From Sarcophilus harrisii (taxonomy: Eukaryota; Chordata; Mammalia; Dasyuromorphia; Dasyuridae): DNA of 64,000 nt. Both the position numbers and the translations under genes were made by a program. Position 1 is the first letter of the stretch; every line of letters starts with the position of its first letter. The DNA lies in contig NC_045427.1 in NCBI RefSeq assembly GCF_902635505.1, positions 260,669,922-260,733,921 of the forward strand, read 5' to 3'. Below are positions 60,301 through 63,970 of this stretch, piece by piece. Under the pieces are notes generated by a model. That model did not search any database, had not been told where the DNA came from, and saw nothing but the letters and a program-made list of their open reading frames with translations.

Positions 60301-61896
60301 CCATATGATGTGGCAAATATGATATTCAAAACGGATAGCCAACTTGTGGTACTTTTAATCTAACAGGTGCAGAATAAGCTTGATGGCTGTTGCTATGCTG
60401 TGAAGCGGATCTCTATAAATCCCGCTAGCAAACAATTTAGACGAATTAAAGGGGAAGTCACCTTGCTTTCTCGGCTGAACCATGAAAATATTGTGAGATA
60501 CTACAATGCCTGGATAGAAAAACATGAGATGCCCTCTCCTGGCTGCCCATCGACAGATGCAAGTGAAGAGAGTCCAGCCCCCCAAAAAGGGCAACAGAAT
60601 GGAAAAGATGCATTTGAGTTGACAGATGATGTGGAAACCAATGCTGCTCCTCCAATCCTGACCAGTTCAGTGGAGTGGAGCACATCCTCCAGTGCCAAGT
60701 TCACTGGAGCCAATCAAGAGTCAAGTGATGATGATGAAGATGATGATGATGATCGGGATGGAGTGTTCTCCCAATCATTCTTGTAAGCTGATTCAGTAAA
60801 TGTTACTTAGTTTGGGAAACCAAATAATCTTTGAAAAGAAATCCCTTAGCAAAGTCTATTTATAATAATTTAAAGAGATTTGGCATATGAAGTAATATGT
60901 TTTATAAATTCTTGTTTGCAAGGCTATAGAAGATATAATTTAGTTTTTATTTAGAATATACATAAAACTTGTCAAAAAGATCATCAATTTTGAACCATAT
61001 GCAGGCAAAACTTTAAGATTTTTCATGTGTACTTGAAGGCTCTCCACACTTGAAGTTATGATAGATTGTATGTGAAAGTTGGATGTGGTGATGCACACCT
61101 GTGATCCTTGTTTCTAGTGGAGGCTGAGGCTGATGAATCATCACCACTGGATCAGACCTCATGAGGGATTTCTAGCTCTGGCAAGATAGAGAAAACTAGT
61201 CTCAAAAAAAAAAAAAAAGTAAAAAATAAGAAAAAGGAAACAAATTCCAGGATATAAAAGCTTCTCATCTGATTTCATTGGCCAGATTATTCTGTCAGGC
61301 GTTCATACTTGTTCATTATATAATATATACTTTATACACTTTCTAATATAGTATTTAATAGCAGAGTCCATATAATTTGTAGTTCTGAGTAAGATCTATT
61401 GAAGATTCCGAAATTTGCAAACTAATGAATGTACTTATAAAACCTATAGATTGGAAAGTACAATTTGACAATTTAACAAGCTTAATCTGCTTTTAATTCT
61501 TTTATCTTAATTAAGTTTTATTGTAGTCCTTACTAAGTCCTTACCTATGAAAAATAATTTAAATAATTTCTGATTGAGCTTATTTTCATGAGAGACTTAA
61601 AGAGTTAGTTTAATGTGCTACCTAAGTAAATTTATATATTTCTGAGTGCTATTTATTGATTAAATTTCACTTCAATTAAGTAATTAATCATATCAATTAA
61701 GTAATTGATTATTGATTAAGTTTCACTACATACCAAACACCTTTCTTTTTTGAGAATTGTCCTGATTCATTGTTTTTGGGAATTAAGAGATACTGAATTT
61801 TCCTTTCTTTTCATTTTTTTTTAAAGACCAGCCACAGATTCTGAAAGTGATATCATTTTTGACAATGAAGATGAAAGCAGTAAGAGGCTTAATCAG
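9760..61896 (+). CDS. EIF2AK4: GCN2 kinase gene, exons 1-13 of a longer gene (3' part outside window)
   Basis: Thirteen exons with GT-AG introns join in phase to 790 codons that match mammalian GCN2 from its start to the acidic kinase insert. GCN2 is a cytosolic serine/threonine kinase. When uncharged tRNA and stalled ribosomes activate it, it phosphorylates eIF2-alpha and so triggers the integrated stress response. Domains by residue of this protein: RWD about 30-150; charged helical linker about 150-260; pseudokinase about 300-560; kinase from about 610, with the glycine loop at 619-624, catalytic Lys641 and alpha-C Glu658; acidic insert 748-758. The human protein is about 1650 residues, so roughly half is present. 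The kinase C-lobe, HisRS-like and ribosome-binding regions are missing only because the window ends. No frameshift or stop interrupts the joined exons, so the gene looks functional. Human comparison is from memory. Confidence 0.97.
10700..11460 (+). repeat. Ancient interspersed repeat remnant (unnamed family)
   Basis: Purine-rich sequence with AGGCTGGATAGGTGGGACAG then GAGGACCTTGATGGCGAG, resembling wording in the repeats at 25480, 32860, 39000, 49290 and 55460. Strongly diverged; boundaries approximate. Confidence 0.35.
11830..11965 (+). mobile_element. L2 3'-end remnant
   Basis: Pyrimidine-rich L2-like text ending TTAATAAATGTTTGTTGATT, the usual end of L2 elements. Confidence 0.55.
12009..12226 (+). 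mobile_element. tRNA-derived marsupial SINE with long body
   Basis: Starts GGCAGCTAGGTGGCAC, has TGCCTCAGTTTCCTCATCTG in the middle, and ends with AAAACCCCAAACAGGGTCAT and an A/C-rich tail. Same long-body type as 39438-39678 and 51583-51806. Diverged. Confidence 0.7.
13905..14465 (+). mobile_element. L1 3' end, old, 5'-truncated
   Basis: Includes CAATTGGGGAATGGCTGGAC, AAGTGAAATGAGCAGAACCA and a degenerate 3' UTR. These align with the better-preserved L1 copy at 19748-20411. No long open frame. Confidence 0.75.
15928..16043 (+). CDS. EIF2AK4: EIF2AK4 exon 2 (RWD domain)
   Basis: Encodes residues 62-99 plus two bases of codon 100. The translation includes EINLVLRPQGLTGDEEVYVK and CPPTYPDV, the conserved RWD beta-strand segment and its characteristic YP.V turn. 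The acceptor is ATTTTAG and the donor GTGAGT at 16044. The frame continues into exon 3 with a GT/T split valine, giving the expected Val-Val-Pro-Glu-Ile. Confidence 0.97.
16130..17490 (+). mobile_element. L2 remnant interrupted by a MIR-type SINE
   Basis: L2-like pyrimidine-rich coding and 3' UTR text, including CCTTGATGTTGCCTTTGACT, TTCTTCCCTGATCCTTCCAT and AGGGCAGAGATTTTGTG, ending in a GGAATGAATGAA tail. It resumes after an insertion at about 16574-16765, so the SINE arrived later. Confidence 0.7.
16574..16765 (+). mobile_element. MIR/THER-type SINE inside L2
   Basis: Shows the MIR order: TCATAGAATTATAGGACCAT, then GTCTAGTCCAAAACC, GGAGGAAACTAAGGGTCAGG, CCAAGATCAAATG and AACCCAGGTTTTCAGATG. 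Confidence 0.7.
17905..18007 (+). CDS. EIF2AK4: EIF2AK4 exon 3 (RWD domain)
   Basis: Completes Val100 and encodes residues 101-134, including VPEIELKNAKGLSNESVN and the helix ending HCGE. This is the middle of the RWD domain, which in GCN2 family members contacts the GCN1 scaffold on the ribosome. The acceptor is TTTTCCAG and the donor GTAAGA, followed by an AT microsatellite. The exon ends in phase 0. Confidence 0.97.
18176..18535 (-). mobile_element. L1 3' end, old
   Basis: Minus-strand L1 3' UTR text, including CATATTTCCAGATGAGTCAT, GATGTGGATGGCATTTTCCA and TTGATCATCACACAATCTTG. Diverged, no coding frame. Confidence 0.7.
19301..19470 (-). mobile_element. tRNA-derived marsupial SINE
   Basis: Minus-strand element with an oligo-T start, GTTAAGTGACTTGCCCAGGG, and a CTGTGCCACCTCGCTGCTCC end. 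Target-site duplication of 13 bp with one mismatch (AGCCTTGTAATTT at 19288, AGCCTTGTGATTT at 19471). Confidence 0.88.
19748..20411 (+). mobile_element. 5'-truncated L1, end of ORF2 plus 3' UTR
   Basis: An 82-residue frame at 19762-20010 reads FVAALFVVARSWKL, GEWLGKLWYMNVMEYYCSVR and LHELMLSEMSRTK, homologous to the C-terminus of mammalian L1 ORF2. A short 3' UTR and A-rich tail follow. An imperfect duplication (AATAGTACAGG at 19737, AATAGTATAGG at 20412) marks the insertion. Fairly young. Confidence 0.9.
20715..20890 (+). mobile_element. MIR-type SINE remnant
   Basis: Diverged MIR order: GAGCTCTTACTCTTGAGTCA, then TGCATTCAGATTTGG and CTATTCTCATGCATAGAATA. Confidence 0.5.
22198..23477 (-). 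mobile_element. 5'-truncated L1, ORF2 C-terminal part plus 3' UTR
   Basis: Minus-strand frames at 22846-23232 and 22622-22879 read MNRQFSDEEIETISSYMKRC, IREMQIKTTLRYHYTPVRLA, CWRGCGKTGTLMHCWW and EWLNKLWYMNIMEYYCSVRN, the L1 ORF2 C-terminal region. The 3' UTR ends in the T-run at 22194-22213. AAGATCTTT at 22189 and AAGACCTTT at 23479 may be the target-site duplication. The ORF2 frame is broken between the two parts. Confidence 0.9.
23650..23825 (+). mobile_element. MIR/THER-type SINE remnant
   Basis: TTTACAGATGGTGAAATTAA, then AACTAGAGCCCAGCTCTCCT, in MIR order. Confidence 0.6.
24119..24142. repeat. (TG)n microsatellite
   Basis: About twelve TG units in intron 3. Confidence 0.9.
24621..25173 (-). 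mobile_element. Young 5'-truncated L1 with perfect target-site duplication
   Basis: Nearly identical to the 3' part of the copy at 22198-23477. Flanked by a perfect 16-bp duplication, AATATGACCCAGTTTC, at 24605-24620 and 25174-25189, next to the oligo-T tail. The perfect flanks indicate a recent insertion. Confidence 0.95.
25480..25920 (+). repeat. Ancient interspersed repeat (unnamed family)
   Basis: Shows CTGCAGAATTTTGATTTGAG, then AATGACATAATCATATTATG and AAGGCTGGTTAGGAGGC, in the same order as the copies at 32860, 49290 and 55460. The end overlaps a MIR-like GAACCCAAGTTCTCTTGATT tail. Confidence 0.5.
26790..26975 (+). mobile_element. MIR-type SINE
   Basis: CCCTCATTTTATAGATAAGG followed by AACTGGGACCCAGAGAGGCT and GTGTCACACAG are diagnostic of MIR/THER SINEs. 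The small open frame at 26643-26840 overlaps it and is not a gene. Confidence 0.8.
27828..28001 (+). CDS. EIF2AK4: EIF2AK4 exon 4 (end of RWD, start of charged linker)
   Basis: Encodes residues 135-192. VMIFELADHVQSFLSEHNKP is the last RWD helix. A Glu/Gln/Lys-rich stretch follows, predicted to be helical or coiled coil, and ends EAKQKEEQV. Compared with my recollection of human GCN2, about seven residues (KNHQKLQ, at 165-171) are extra just after HEEML. The frame stays open about 138 nt past the GTGAGA donor at 28002, but that extension is intronic because exon 5 continues the family sequence. Confidence 0.96.
28862..29139 (-). mobile_element. Very short young L1 3' end with (TA)n tail
   Basis: L1 3' UTR only, the same subfamily as 24621-25173. 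The duplication TCTTCACTTGATAT at 28848-28861 and 29140-29153 is perfect. The expected poly-A tail is replaced by about 18 TA units (28859-28898) lying inside the duplication boundaries. Confidence 0.93.
30130..30940 (+). mobile_element. L2 internal fragment
   Basis: Pyrimidine-rich text matching L2 ORF2 wording, such as ACACTCACTGACACTGCTCT, then CCAGTATCTCTTATTACCAA and ATCTCCTTCGCTGACCATCA. Heavily degraded. Confidence 0.6.
32070..32150 (+). CDS. EIF2AK4: EIF2AK4 exon 5 (charged linker)
   Basis: An 81-nt exon encoding residues 193-219: QLEILHEIQRRKEEKREEKK then RKEMAKQ. It is almost entirely charged and matches the Lys/Glu-rich linker between the RWD and pseudokinase domains of mammalian GCN2. 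The acceptor is TTATTTCAG and the donor GTACTA. It is symmetric (phase 0 at both ends), so skipping it would keep the frame. Confidence 0.95.
32151..34414 (+). other. EIF2AK4: Intron 5 of EIF2AK4
   Basis: About 32200-32860 shows nothing recognisable apart from a MIR-like trace near 32340. The rest is mostly the ancient repeat at 32860-34150. Confidence 0.6.
32860..34150 (+). repeat. Ancient interspersed repeat, longest clean copy (unnamed family)
   Basis: About 1.3 kb. Diagnostic wording: GGGCCAGGTTGTATAAGG, GGAGTTTATATTTGATTG, AGTAGAGGAGTCATGATCAG, AAAATTACTTTGGCAGGG, then TTAAGAGGTCTTTGGTACTT near its end. The same blocks occur in the same order and strand at 25480, 39000, 49290 and 55460. 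No coding frame. Confidence 0.55.
34415..34563 (+). CDS. EIF2AK4: EIF2AK4 exon 6 (linker)
   Basis: Encodes residues 220-268 plus two bases of Lys269. ERLEIANLANQDHNSRKD at the start and HRANSTGRS at the end match the mammalian linker. The centre (LTGCKPSVSINGGSLDHVGH) is diverged, as expected for a disordered segment. The acceptor is TTTTCTAG and the donor GTATGT. Confidence 0.95.
35030..35106. ncRNA. Imperfect 77-nt hairpin (pre-miRNA-like or MITE-like)
   Basis: Left arm 35030-35064 and right arm 35072-35106 are inverted copies, with 31 of 35 positions complementary and a 7-nt loop CCTGAGT. As RNA on the + strand there is one three-base internal mismatch and one G-U wobble. The size and near-complete pairing fit a microRNA precursor. 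They also fit a short palindromic DNA transposon. No name recognised. Confidence 0.45.
35806..35974 (+). mobile_element. THER-type SINE remnant
   Basis: CTTAACCTCTCATGCTCTAG followed by CTCTTTAAGACTGTAAAAG and TCTACATTGGTACATGG match the tail module also seen at 63095-63325. Confidence 0.55.
35975..36085 (+). mobile_element. hAT-like DNA transposon fragment
   Basis: ATAGATAATGTTAATTAGTG followed by TTTTTAAGTCAATATG matches the block at 63490-63680. No transposase. Confidence 0.5.
36110..36290 (+). mobile_element. MIR-type SINE remnant
   Basis: CTTGGGGAAACTGAAGCTCA, then AAATGACTTTCCCAAGATCC and CATTCTACTACATCAC, in MIR order. Confidence 0.65.
39000..40150 (+). repeat. Ancient interspersed repeat (unnamed family), interrupted by SINE
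   Basis: Same family as 32860-34150. Its end carries TTAGGAGGTCACTAGTGACC and TTTGAAAATAG, matching the end blocks near 34110 and 50750. A SINE sits at 39438-39678. Confidence 0.5.
39438..39678 (+). mobile_element. tRNA-derived marsupial SINE with long body
   Basis: SINE text including GTTTTCTCATCTGTAAAATG, AATGGCAAATCACTTCAATA and a GCAGAATCAGACATGAGTGA tail. Perfect 12-bp duplication TTTGCTAAAGAG at 39426-39437 and 39679-39690. Confidence 0.88.
40773..40888 (+). CDS. EIF2AK4: EIF2AK4 exon 7 (N-edge of pseudokinase domain)
   Basis: Completes Lys269 and encodes residues 270-307 plus one base of Asp308. The product starts RERQYSICSSEDSPGSCEIL and ends VHKGKCI, matching the mammalian region where the degenerate kinase domain begins. 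The acceptor reads TTTTTAAG, a less common AAG type. The donor is GTGAGT. Confidence 0.95.
40889..44286 (+). other. EIF2AK4: Intron 7 of EIF2AK4
   Basis: Contains an (AAAG)n tract at about 41838-41877, a perfect 15-bp-stem hairpin at 43103-43143 and one SINE at 43700. The remaining AT-rich DNA shows nothing I recognise. Confidence 0.65.
43700..43849 (-). mobile_element. tRNA-derived marsupial SINE
   Basis: Minus-strand element: oligo-T, CTGAGGCAATTGGGGTTAAG, then CTATCCACTGCACCATCTAG. Flanks CATGCGTTGTTTTT (43686) and CATGTGTTGTTTTT (43850) form a 14-bp duplication with one mismatch. Confidence 0.9.
44287..44444 (+). CDS. EIF2AK4: EIF2AK4 exon 8 (pseudokinase N-lobe)
   Basis: Encodes residues 308 (partial) to 360, including QLGKLTYNALETATGNFVLL and EKIDKCKKQ. 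This replaces the glycine loop and ATP-lysine region of a normal kinase: no GxGxxG or VAIK motif is seen, consistent with a pseudokinase. The acceptor is TATACAG. The donor GTTGGG at 44445 is weak, yet the junction is supported because exon 9 continues IQGAEAEF in phase. The open frame that runs on past the donor is intronic. Confidence 0.95.
44555..46461 (+). mobile_element. Old L1, ORF2 3' half plus 3' UTR, split by a younger L1
   Basis: AAGAAGAAATTTAAGGAATT, TTGGGAGTTTACATGCCAAG and AATAAAAATGACACATATCT are L1 ORF2 text. The series continues through the Y..MEYY region near 46110 to the 3' UTR wording GAGAACTGAGGGAATCTGAG. The reading frame is broken many times. The 3' UTR stops at ATATGGAAATGTTTTT and resumes at about 47008. 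Confidence 0.8.
46462..47007 (-). mobile_element. Younger L1 3' end nested in the 44555 L1
   Basis: Minus-strand L1: TAGCTTTTTATTTTC start, CCCCTTCCTTAGATGGCAAG, then the ORF2 C-terminus (SIRNNQQDDFRKAWRDLHEL) in a frame covering 46901-47107. It lies inside the 3' UTR of the + strand L1. Left AAATGTTTTT and right AATTGTTCATG look like the remains of its target duplication. Confidence 0.8.
47008..47065 (+). mobile_element. Remaining 3' tail of the interrupted L1
   Basis: CATGATTTCATATGTATAAT, then TGATATTAGAGTTCTTGCCT, is the L1 3' UTR text expected directly after the point where 44555-46461 stops. Confidence 0.7.
48182..48717 (+). CDS. EIF2AK4: EIF2AK4 exon 9 (core of pseudokinase domain)
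   Basis: The largest exon here, 536 nt, encoding residues 361-538 plus two bases of Lys539. It starts IQGAEAEFNSLVKLSHPNIV and covers the rest of the pseudokinase. Where a kinase has HRD it reads HKV (444-446), and where it has DFG it reads DYS (464-466), both as in mammalian GCN2. KGDVWSLGLLLLSL (499-512) corresponds to the DxWSLG helix. The family role is regulation of the adjacent kinase domain rather than catalysis. The acceptor is TAATCAG and the donor GTAAGT. Confidence 0.98.
48797..48939 (-). mobile_element. tRNA-derived marsupial SINE close to exon 9
   Basis: Minus-strand SINE with GGGTCACACAGCTAGGAAGT and CTGCACTACCTAGCTGCCCC. Perfect 14-bp duplication TGAGTGTCTGATTT at 48783-48796 and 48940-48953. 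It begins only 79 bp after the exon 9 donor. Confidence 0.92.
49741..49925 (+). mobile_element. hAT-type non-autonomous DNA transposon fragment
   Basis: Starts CTTGAACTGTGGTTTGTGAC, has TTGATTTATTATGAGTAAAT in the middle, and ends AAAAAGTTTAAGAAGTCCTG, the usual hAT/Charlie-like end. The two ends are roughly inverted. Confidence 0.6.
50411..50590 (-). mobile_element. L1 3'-UTR fragment
   Basis: TAATAGCTTTTTATTTTCAA, then CACCCTTGCAAAACCTGTGT and TTCAATATGTGTTAAACATA: same 3' UTR type as 46462-47007. Confidence 0.75.
51583..51806 (-). mobile_element. tRNA-derived marsupial SINE with long body
   Basis: Minus strand: GTTGTTCAGTCATTTTTCAG, then TTTTATAGATGAGAAAATTG, and an end ACACCATCTAGCTGCCC. 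Flanks CTTGCTAAT and TTTGCTAACA are similar. Diverged. Confidence 0.75.
52609..52787 (+). mobile_element. Very short L1 3' end with perfect target duplication
   Basis: L1 3' UTR text (GTGGGAGGAAGGAAGGG, AACACAAGGCTATGCAGGGA, TTGAAAATAAAAAGCTTTAA) between perfect 15-bp duplications GAAAATGAATGTGAT at 52594-52608 and 52788-52802. Confidence 0.85.
52990..53260 (-). mobile_element. Possible old L1 3'-end remnant
   Basis: Only general resemblance to L1 3' UTR on the minus strand (ending TTTCCTTGTTCTGCTTACAT). Weak. Confidence 0.3.
53598..54858 (-). mobile_element. 5'-truncated L1, ORF2 C-terminal part plus 3' UTR
   Basis: Minus-strand frames at 54403-54954 and 54001-54315 carry NRQFSDDEIKTITTHMKECS, IREMQIKTSLRYHYTPVRLA, CWRGCGKTGTLIHCW and EWLSKLWYMNVMEYYCSVRN. 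The duplication TAAGGAATGATTTTTT at 53582-53597 and 54859-54874 is perfect. Its 3' UTR is the type at 19748-20411, not that at 22198. ORF2 is broken between the two frames. Confidence 0.93.
55251..55360 (+). CDS. EIF2AK4: EIF2AK4 exon 10 (end of pseudokinase domain)
   Basis: Completes Lys539 and encodes residues 540-575 plus one base of Asp576: CVCLDDKERWSPQQLLKHEF then INPPQLKVPLIEESPE. ERWSPQQLLKH is the kinase-like subdomain XI segment (R.T..ELL.H type). The acceptor is GTTCCCTAAG, an AAG-type site, and the donor is GTAAGC. The phase joins exons 9 and 11 exactly. Confidence 0.96.
55361..57538 (+). other. EIF2AK4: Intron 10 of EIF2AK4
   Basis: Begins with an ancient repeat copy (55460-56000). 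Long T (56677-56705) and A (57287-57313) homopolymers occur in the second half. I do not recognise the sequence between them; it may belong to an old retroposed element. Confidence 0.55.
55460..56000 (+). repeat. Ancient interspersed repeat (unnamed family)
   Basis: CAGGCACTTAGTATGTGGAA, CTTTCAAGGAGTTGACATTA, AAGGCTTTGCTTAGGGGGTG, then GAGCCACTGAAGAATTTTGA: the 5' half of the family seen at 32860 and 49290, same strand. Confidence 0.55.
57539..57696 (+). CDS. EIF2AK4: EIF2AK4 exon 11 (interdomain linker and glycine loop of active kinase)
   Basis: Completes Asp576 and encodes residues 577-628. It carries the linker YAETVIPSNQLPSASFF, then SRYFNEFEELHLLGKGAFGA with the nucleotide-binding glycine loop GKGAFG at 619-624. 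The exon ends VIK. The acceptor is TATCTCAG and the donor GTATGG, and the exon ends in phase 0. This is where the catalytic kinase domain begins. Confidence 0.97.
58352..58981 (-). mobile_element. Solo LTR-like fossil of an endogenous retrovirus
   Basis: On the minus strand it starts TGTTGGAATCTTTACAAAG and runs about 630 bp. It has an AATAAAAGATCTGAAC poly(A) region and a U5-like end rich in CTCC. It is unrelated to the LTRs upstream of the gene. No internal region is attached, so it is probably a solo LTR. The frames at 58591-58929 lie inside it and are not host genes. Confidence 0.7.
59740..60190 (+). mobile_element. L2 3' end interrupted by a MIR-type SINE
   Basis: L2 text (CATCCTTTAAATCCCAACTC, AGCCCATCCATGAAGCCTTT) breaks at about 59868 and resumes at about 60015 (TTTCTCCTTGACCATCAGAA, GGTCAAGGACCATTTAAGTG). 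The inserted piece carries CTGAGTTCCAATCCTATGTG and TCAGTTTTCTCATTTATAAA, a MIR. Confidence 0.65.
60367..60782 (+). CDS. EIF2AK4: EIF2AK4 exon 12 (kinase N-lobe and acidic insert)
   Basis: Encodes residues 629-766 plus two bases of Leu767. It begins VQNKLDGCCYAVKRI, with Lys641 as the ATP-anchoring lysine. GEVTLLSRL places the alpha-C glutamate at 658, and HENIVRYYNAWIE follows. The eIF2-alpha-kinase-specific insert then starts: a poorly conserved Ser/Pro/Thr-rich part (about 683-745) and an acidic run at 749-757 made of nine GAT/GAA codons (60727-60753). Donor GTAAGC. Confidence 0.97.
60783..61826 (+). other. EIF2AK4: Intron 12 of EIF2AK4
   Basis: Contains the 7SL-derived fragment at 61080-61216. 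The rest is AT-rich, with short AATTAAGTAATT-type tandem wording near 61670-61730. Confidence 0.65.
61080..61216 (+). mobile_element. 7SL-RNA-derived Alu-like retrocopy
   Basis: GGATGTGGTGATGCACACCT then GTGATCC and GGAGGCTGAGGCTGATGAAT match the 5' domain of SRP (7SL) RNA. The end, GCTCTGGCAAGATAGAGAAA then CTAGTCTC plus 15 A, matches the 7SL 3' domain. The middle is missing, so it has an Alu-monomer-like layout of about 120 nt plus tail. Confidence 0.65.
61827..61896 (+). CDS. EIF2AK4: EIF2AK4 exon 13 (kinase insert), last exon in window
   Basis: A 70-nt exon completing Leu767 and encoding residues 768-790: PATDSESDIIFDNEDESSKR then LNQ. It matches the conserved SDIIFDNEDE segment of the GCN2 kinase insert. 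The acceptor is TTAAAG, an AAG type behind a T-rich tract, and the donor is GTAGAT. The next exon would encode the end of the insert and the EAVHYLYIQMEYCE segment; I do not find it before 64000. Confidence 0.94.
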
Positions 61897-62224
61897 GTAG
61901 ATAAATACTTTTAATTGCATAACTTGATTGACTAGCTAGAATATGATAAGAGAGAATTTAAAAGCATACAATTTCATTCCAGTTATAAACATTTAATTCT
62001 ACCATCAGTTCCATATATCTTACTCTTAAAAGCAGGATGAATCTCAGAAATGTTTCCCCACAGACACCTTTGATTTATAAATTATTTTGATGCAGCTGGA
62101 GAGAGCTAAGTGAATTGACTAAAGGACATCCTTGTGAGATGAGAAATCTTTCTCAGCACAGCTCTTCTTGATAACCCATGGAATTAATACTAAATACTTA
62201 AGATTATTAATAGAGTAATAGATT

Positions 62225-62450
62225 GGAAAGAACCCAGGACATGGGGACAAATGGAAACTGGGCTCAAATCCCCTCCCTAATACTATAACCCTAGCCAAGT
62301 CACTTAACCTCCCTAAGCTGCTATTTCCTTTTTTGTAGAGTAGAGATAGTGATATCTGTTGGGGCTACTTAGCAATGCTGCTCTAAGGGCCAAATGAGAC
62401 TATGGGTGGAGGTAATATTTGCAAAGCATAGAGTCCTTTATAAATGTCAC
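62225..62450 (+). mobile_element. MIR/THER-type SINE
   Basis: CTGGGCTCAAATCCCCTCCC, then AGCCAAGTCACTTAACCTCC and GGTAATATTTGCAAAGCATA, in MIR order with its 3' module. Confidence 0.7.
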
Positions 62451-63094
62451 TTATTAATTTTATAAGTCTGGATTTATCCGTATAACATATTTGTTTTTTT
62501 CAGGGTAGAGAAACTGATTAGGATGTTGCATGGTCTTTAAATGATTTGTTGATCAAAATAAAAATAATTACTCTGTATTGGAAGTGGGAAAAGGATGGAA
62601 ACTATGGAGCTAGAATGAGAAAAGCCACAGTATACTTGAGCAGTGTCCATCCCTGCCCAACCCAATCCTGATTCATTTTTATAGATCATCTCTGATACCT
62701 CTAACTTCAATGATTTCCTATCTGATCCTGATAAATGGATTATTTATTATTTATTTAGGCCATCAGAATGGTGTTAACCTCTTCCCTACTATATTCTGGA
62801 TATTGACAATATTCAGATGGGAGTTAGATGTGATAATTTCTTTACTAAGAGTGGGGAAAAAAAAAATAACCCCTGGAGTCATACTGAATGTAGATAACAA
62901 ATCTTTATATGTAGATTTTATTAAGTAATTTGAATTTATTTGAAAGAAATATAAATGTACATGTTAGTTTTAGTATTTCTCCCATCTTGTAGAACCAAAC
63001 CAAACCTGTCATATTTGGAACTTGACTATCTGTGCTTAATCAGGATAGAATGCAAAAATTATCTACATTTTATTTTAGAATTCTGTCAATTCTG

Positions 63095-63325
63095 GTGTGG
63101 CTCCTGTGGCTAGAGAGAAAGCCTCAAGCTTATGGTTCAGGTCCCACTTCTGACACATGCTGGCTCTGGGATCCTGAGCAAATTCCTGAACCTCTCAGTA
63201 TTCTTGGCAGCCTTCTAAGACTACCAGTTACAGAGGAGAATGTTACTTACATTAGTAAAAGAAGTGTGTTCGTCTTAGATTCCTTATACCTGTGAATTCC
63301 CAGGTCCAGTCTGCATCCTCATCCT
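63095..63325 (+). mobile_element. THER-type SINE remnant
   Basis: GGTTCAGGTCCCACTTCTGA, GGATCCTGAGCAAATTCCTG, then the GCAGCCTTCTAAGACTACCA tail module also found at 35806-35974. Confidence 0.6.
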
Positions 63326-63489
63326 TAAAAAGGTGGTGCGGCCCTTATTTATTACAGGTTTCAAAGAAAGATTGAATAATAACTATTTTTCAAACAAATT
63401 GTAAGGTGGGTGATTTTCAGAGGCACATTAGCTTAGATGGCTTTTGAGGGCTCTTTAATCTCTCAAATTCTCTTGCTCTGTGAAATAGT

Positions 63490-63685
63490 GGTTTAGACCA
63501 GAACTATCAGATTTAAAACTTCTGAGTACCCCTCACTCAGGTAAATTTGTAATTTAGAATTATATAATAAAATAAATAAAAAATATATTACAACATAGTT
63601 AATGTTAATTTGTTGTTTTCTATGTCAATATGTAACCTCCAGGGATATGTTAATGTTTGAATTTGACATCCGTGCTTTAGATAAT
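63490..63685 (+). mobile_element. hAT-like DNA transposon fragment
   Basis: ACATAGTTAATGTTAATTTG then TTTTCTATGTCAATATG and GAATTTGACATCCGTGC parallel the fragment at 35975-36085. Confidence 0.5.
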
Positions 63686-63783
63686 ACATTTGTATTCTGC
63701 TTTGCTCAAATCATGTTAAAATTTTTCGCATCTGAATATCTGCAGATGATAGCTAGGGGAGCCACCTCAGAATTATGCCATGT

Positions 63784-63970
63784 CGGGGCAGCTAGGTTGC
63801 ACAGTAGATAGAGCACCAGCCCTGAAGTCAGGAGGACCCAAGTTCAAATCTAGCCTCAGACACTTCACATTTCCTAGCTGTGTGATCCTGGGCAAGTCAC
63901 TTAACCCCACTTGCCTCAGGGGGGGAAAAATCAAAACAAACAACAGCAACAACTACAACAACAACAAACC
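63784..63970 (+). mobile_element. Young, nearly complete tRNA-derived marsupial SINE
   Basis: Starts GGGGCAGCTAGGTTGCACAG, has GAGCACCAGCCCTGAAGTCA, GTTCAAATCTAGCC (box-B-like), CTGGGCAAGTCACTTAACCC, and ends in an (ACA)n tail. Flanked by ATGCCATGT at 63775-63783 and 63971-63979. Confidence 0.92.

Larger units (their letters stand above)
57697..60366 (+). other. EIF2AK4: Intron 11 of EIF2AK4
   Basis: Holds one LTR fossil (58352-58981), a short TG-rich microsatellite (about 58980-59025) and an L2/MIR nest near 59740-60190. Otherwise AT-rich. Confidence 0.7.

Noticed and set aside
63784-63970. tRNA gene
   Set aside because: The tRNA-like head and box-B-like GTTCAAATC belong to a SINE with a long body, A/C-rich tail and target duplication.
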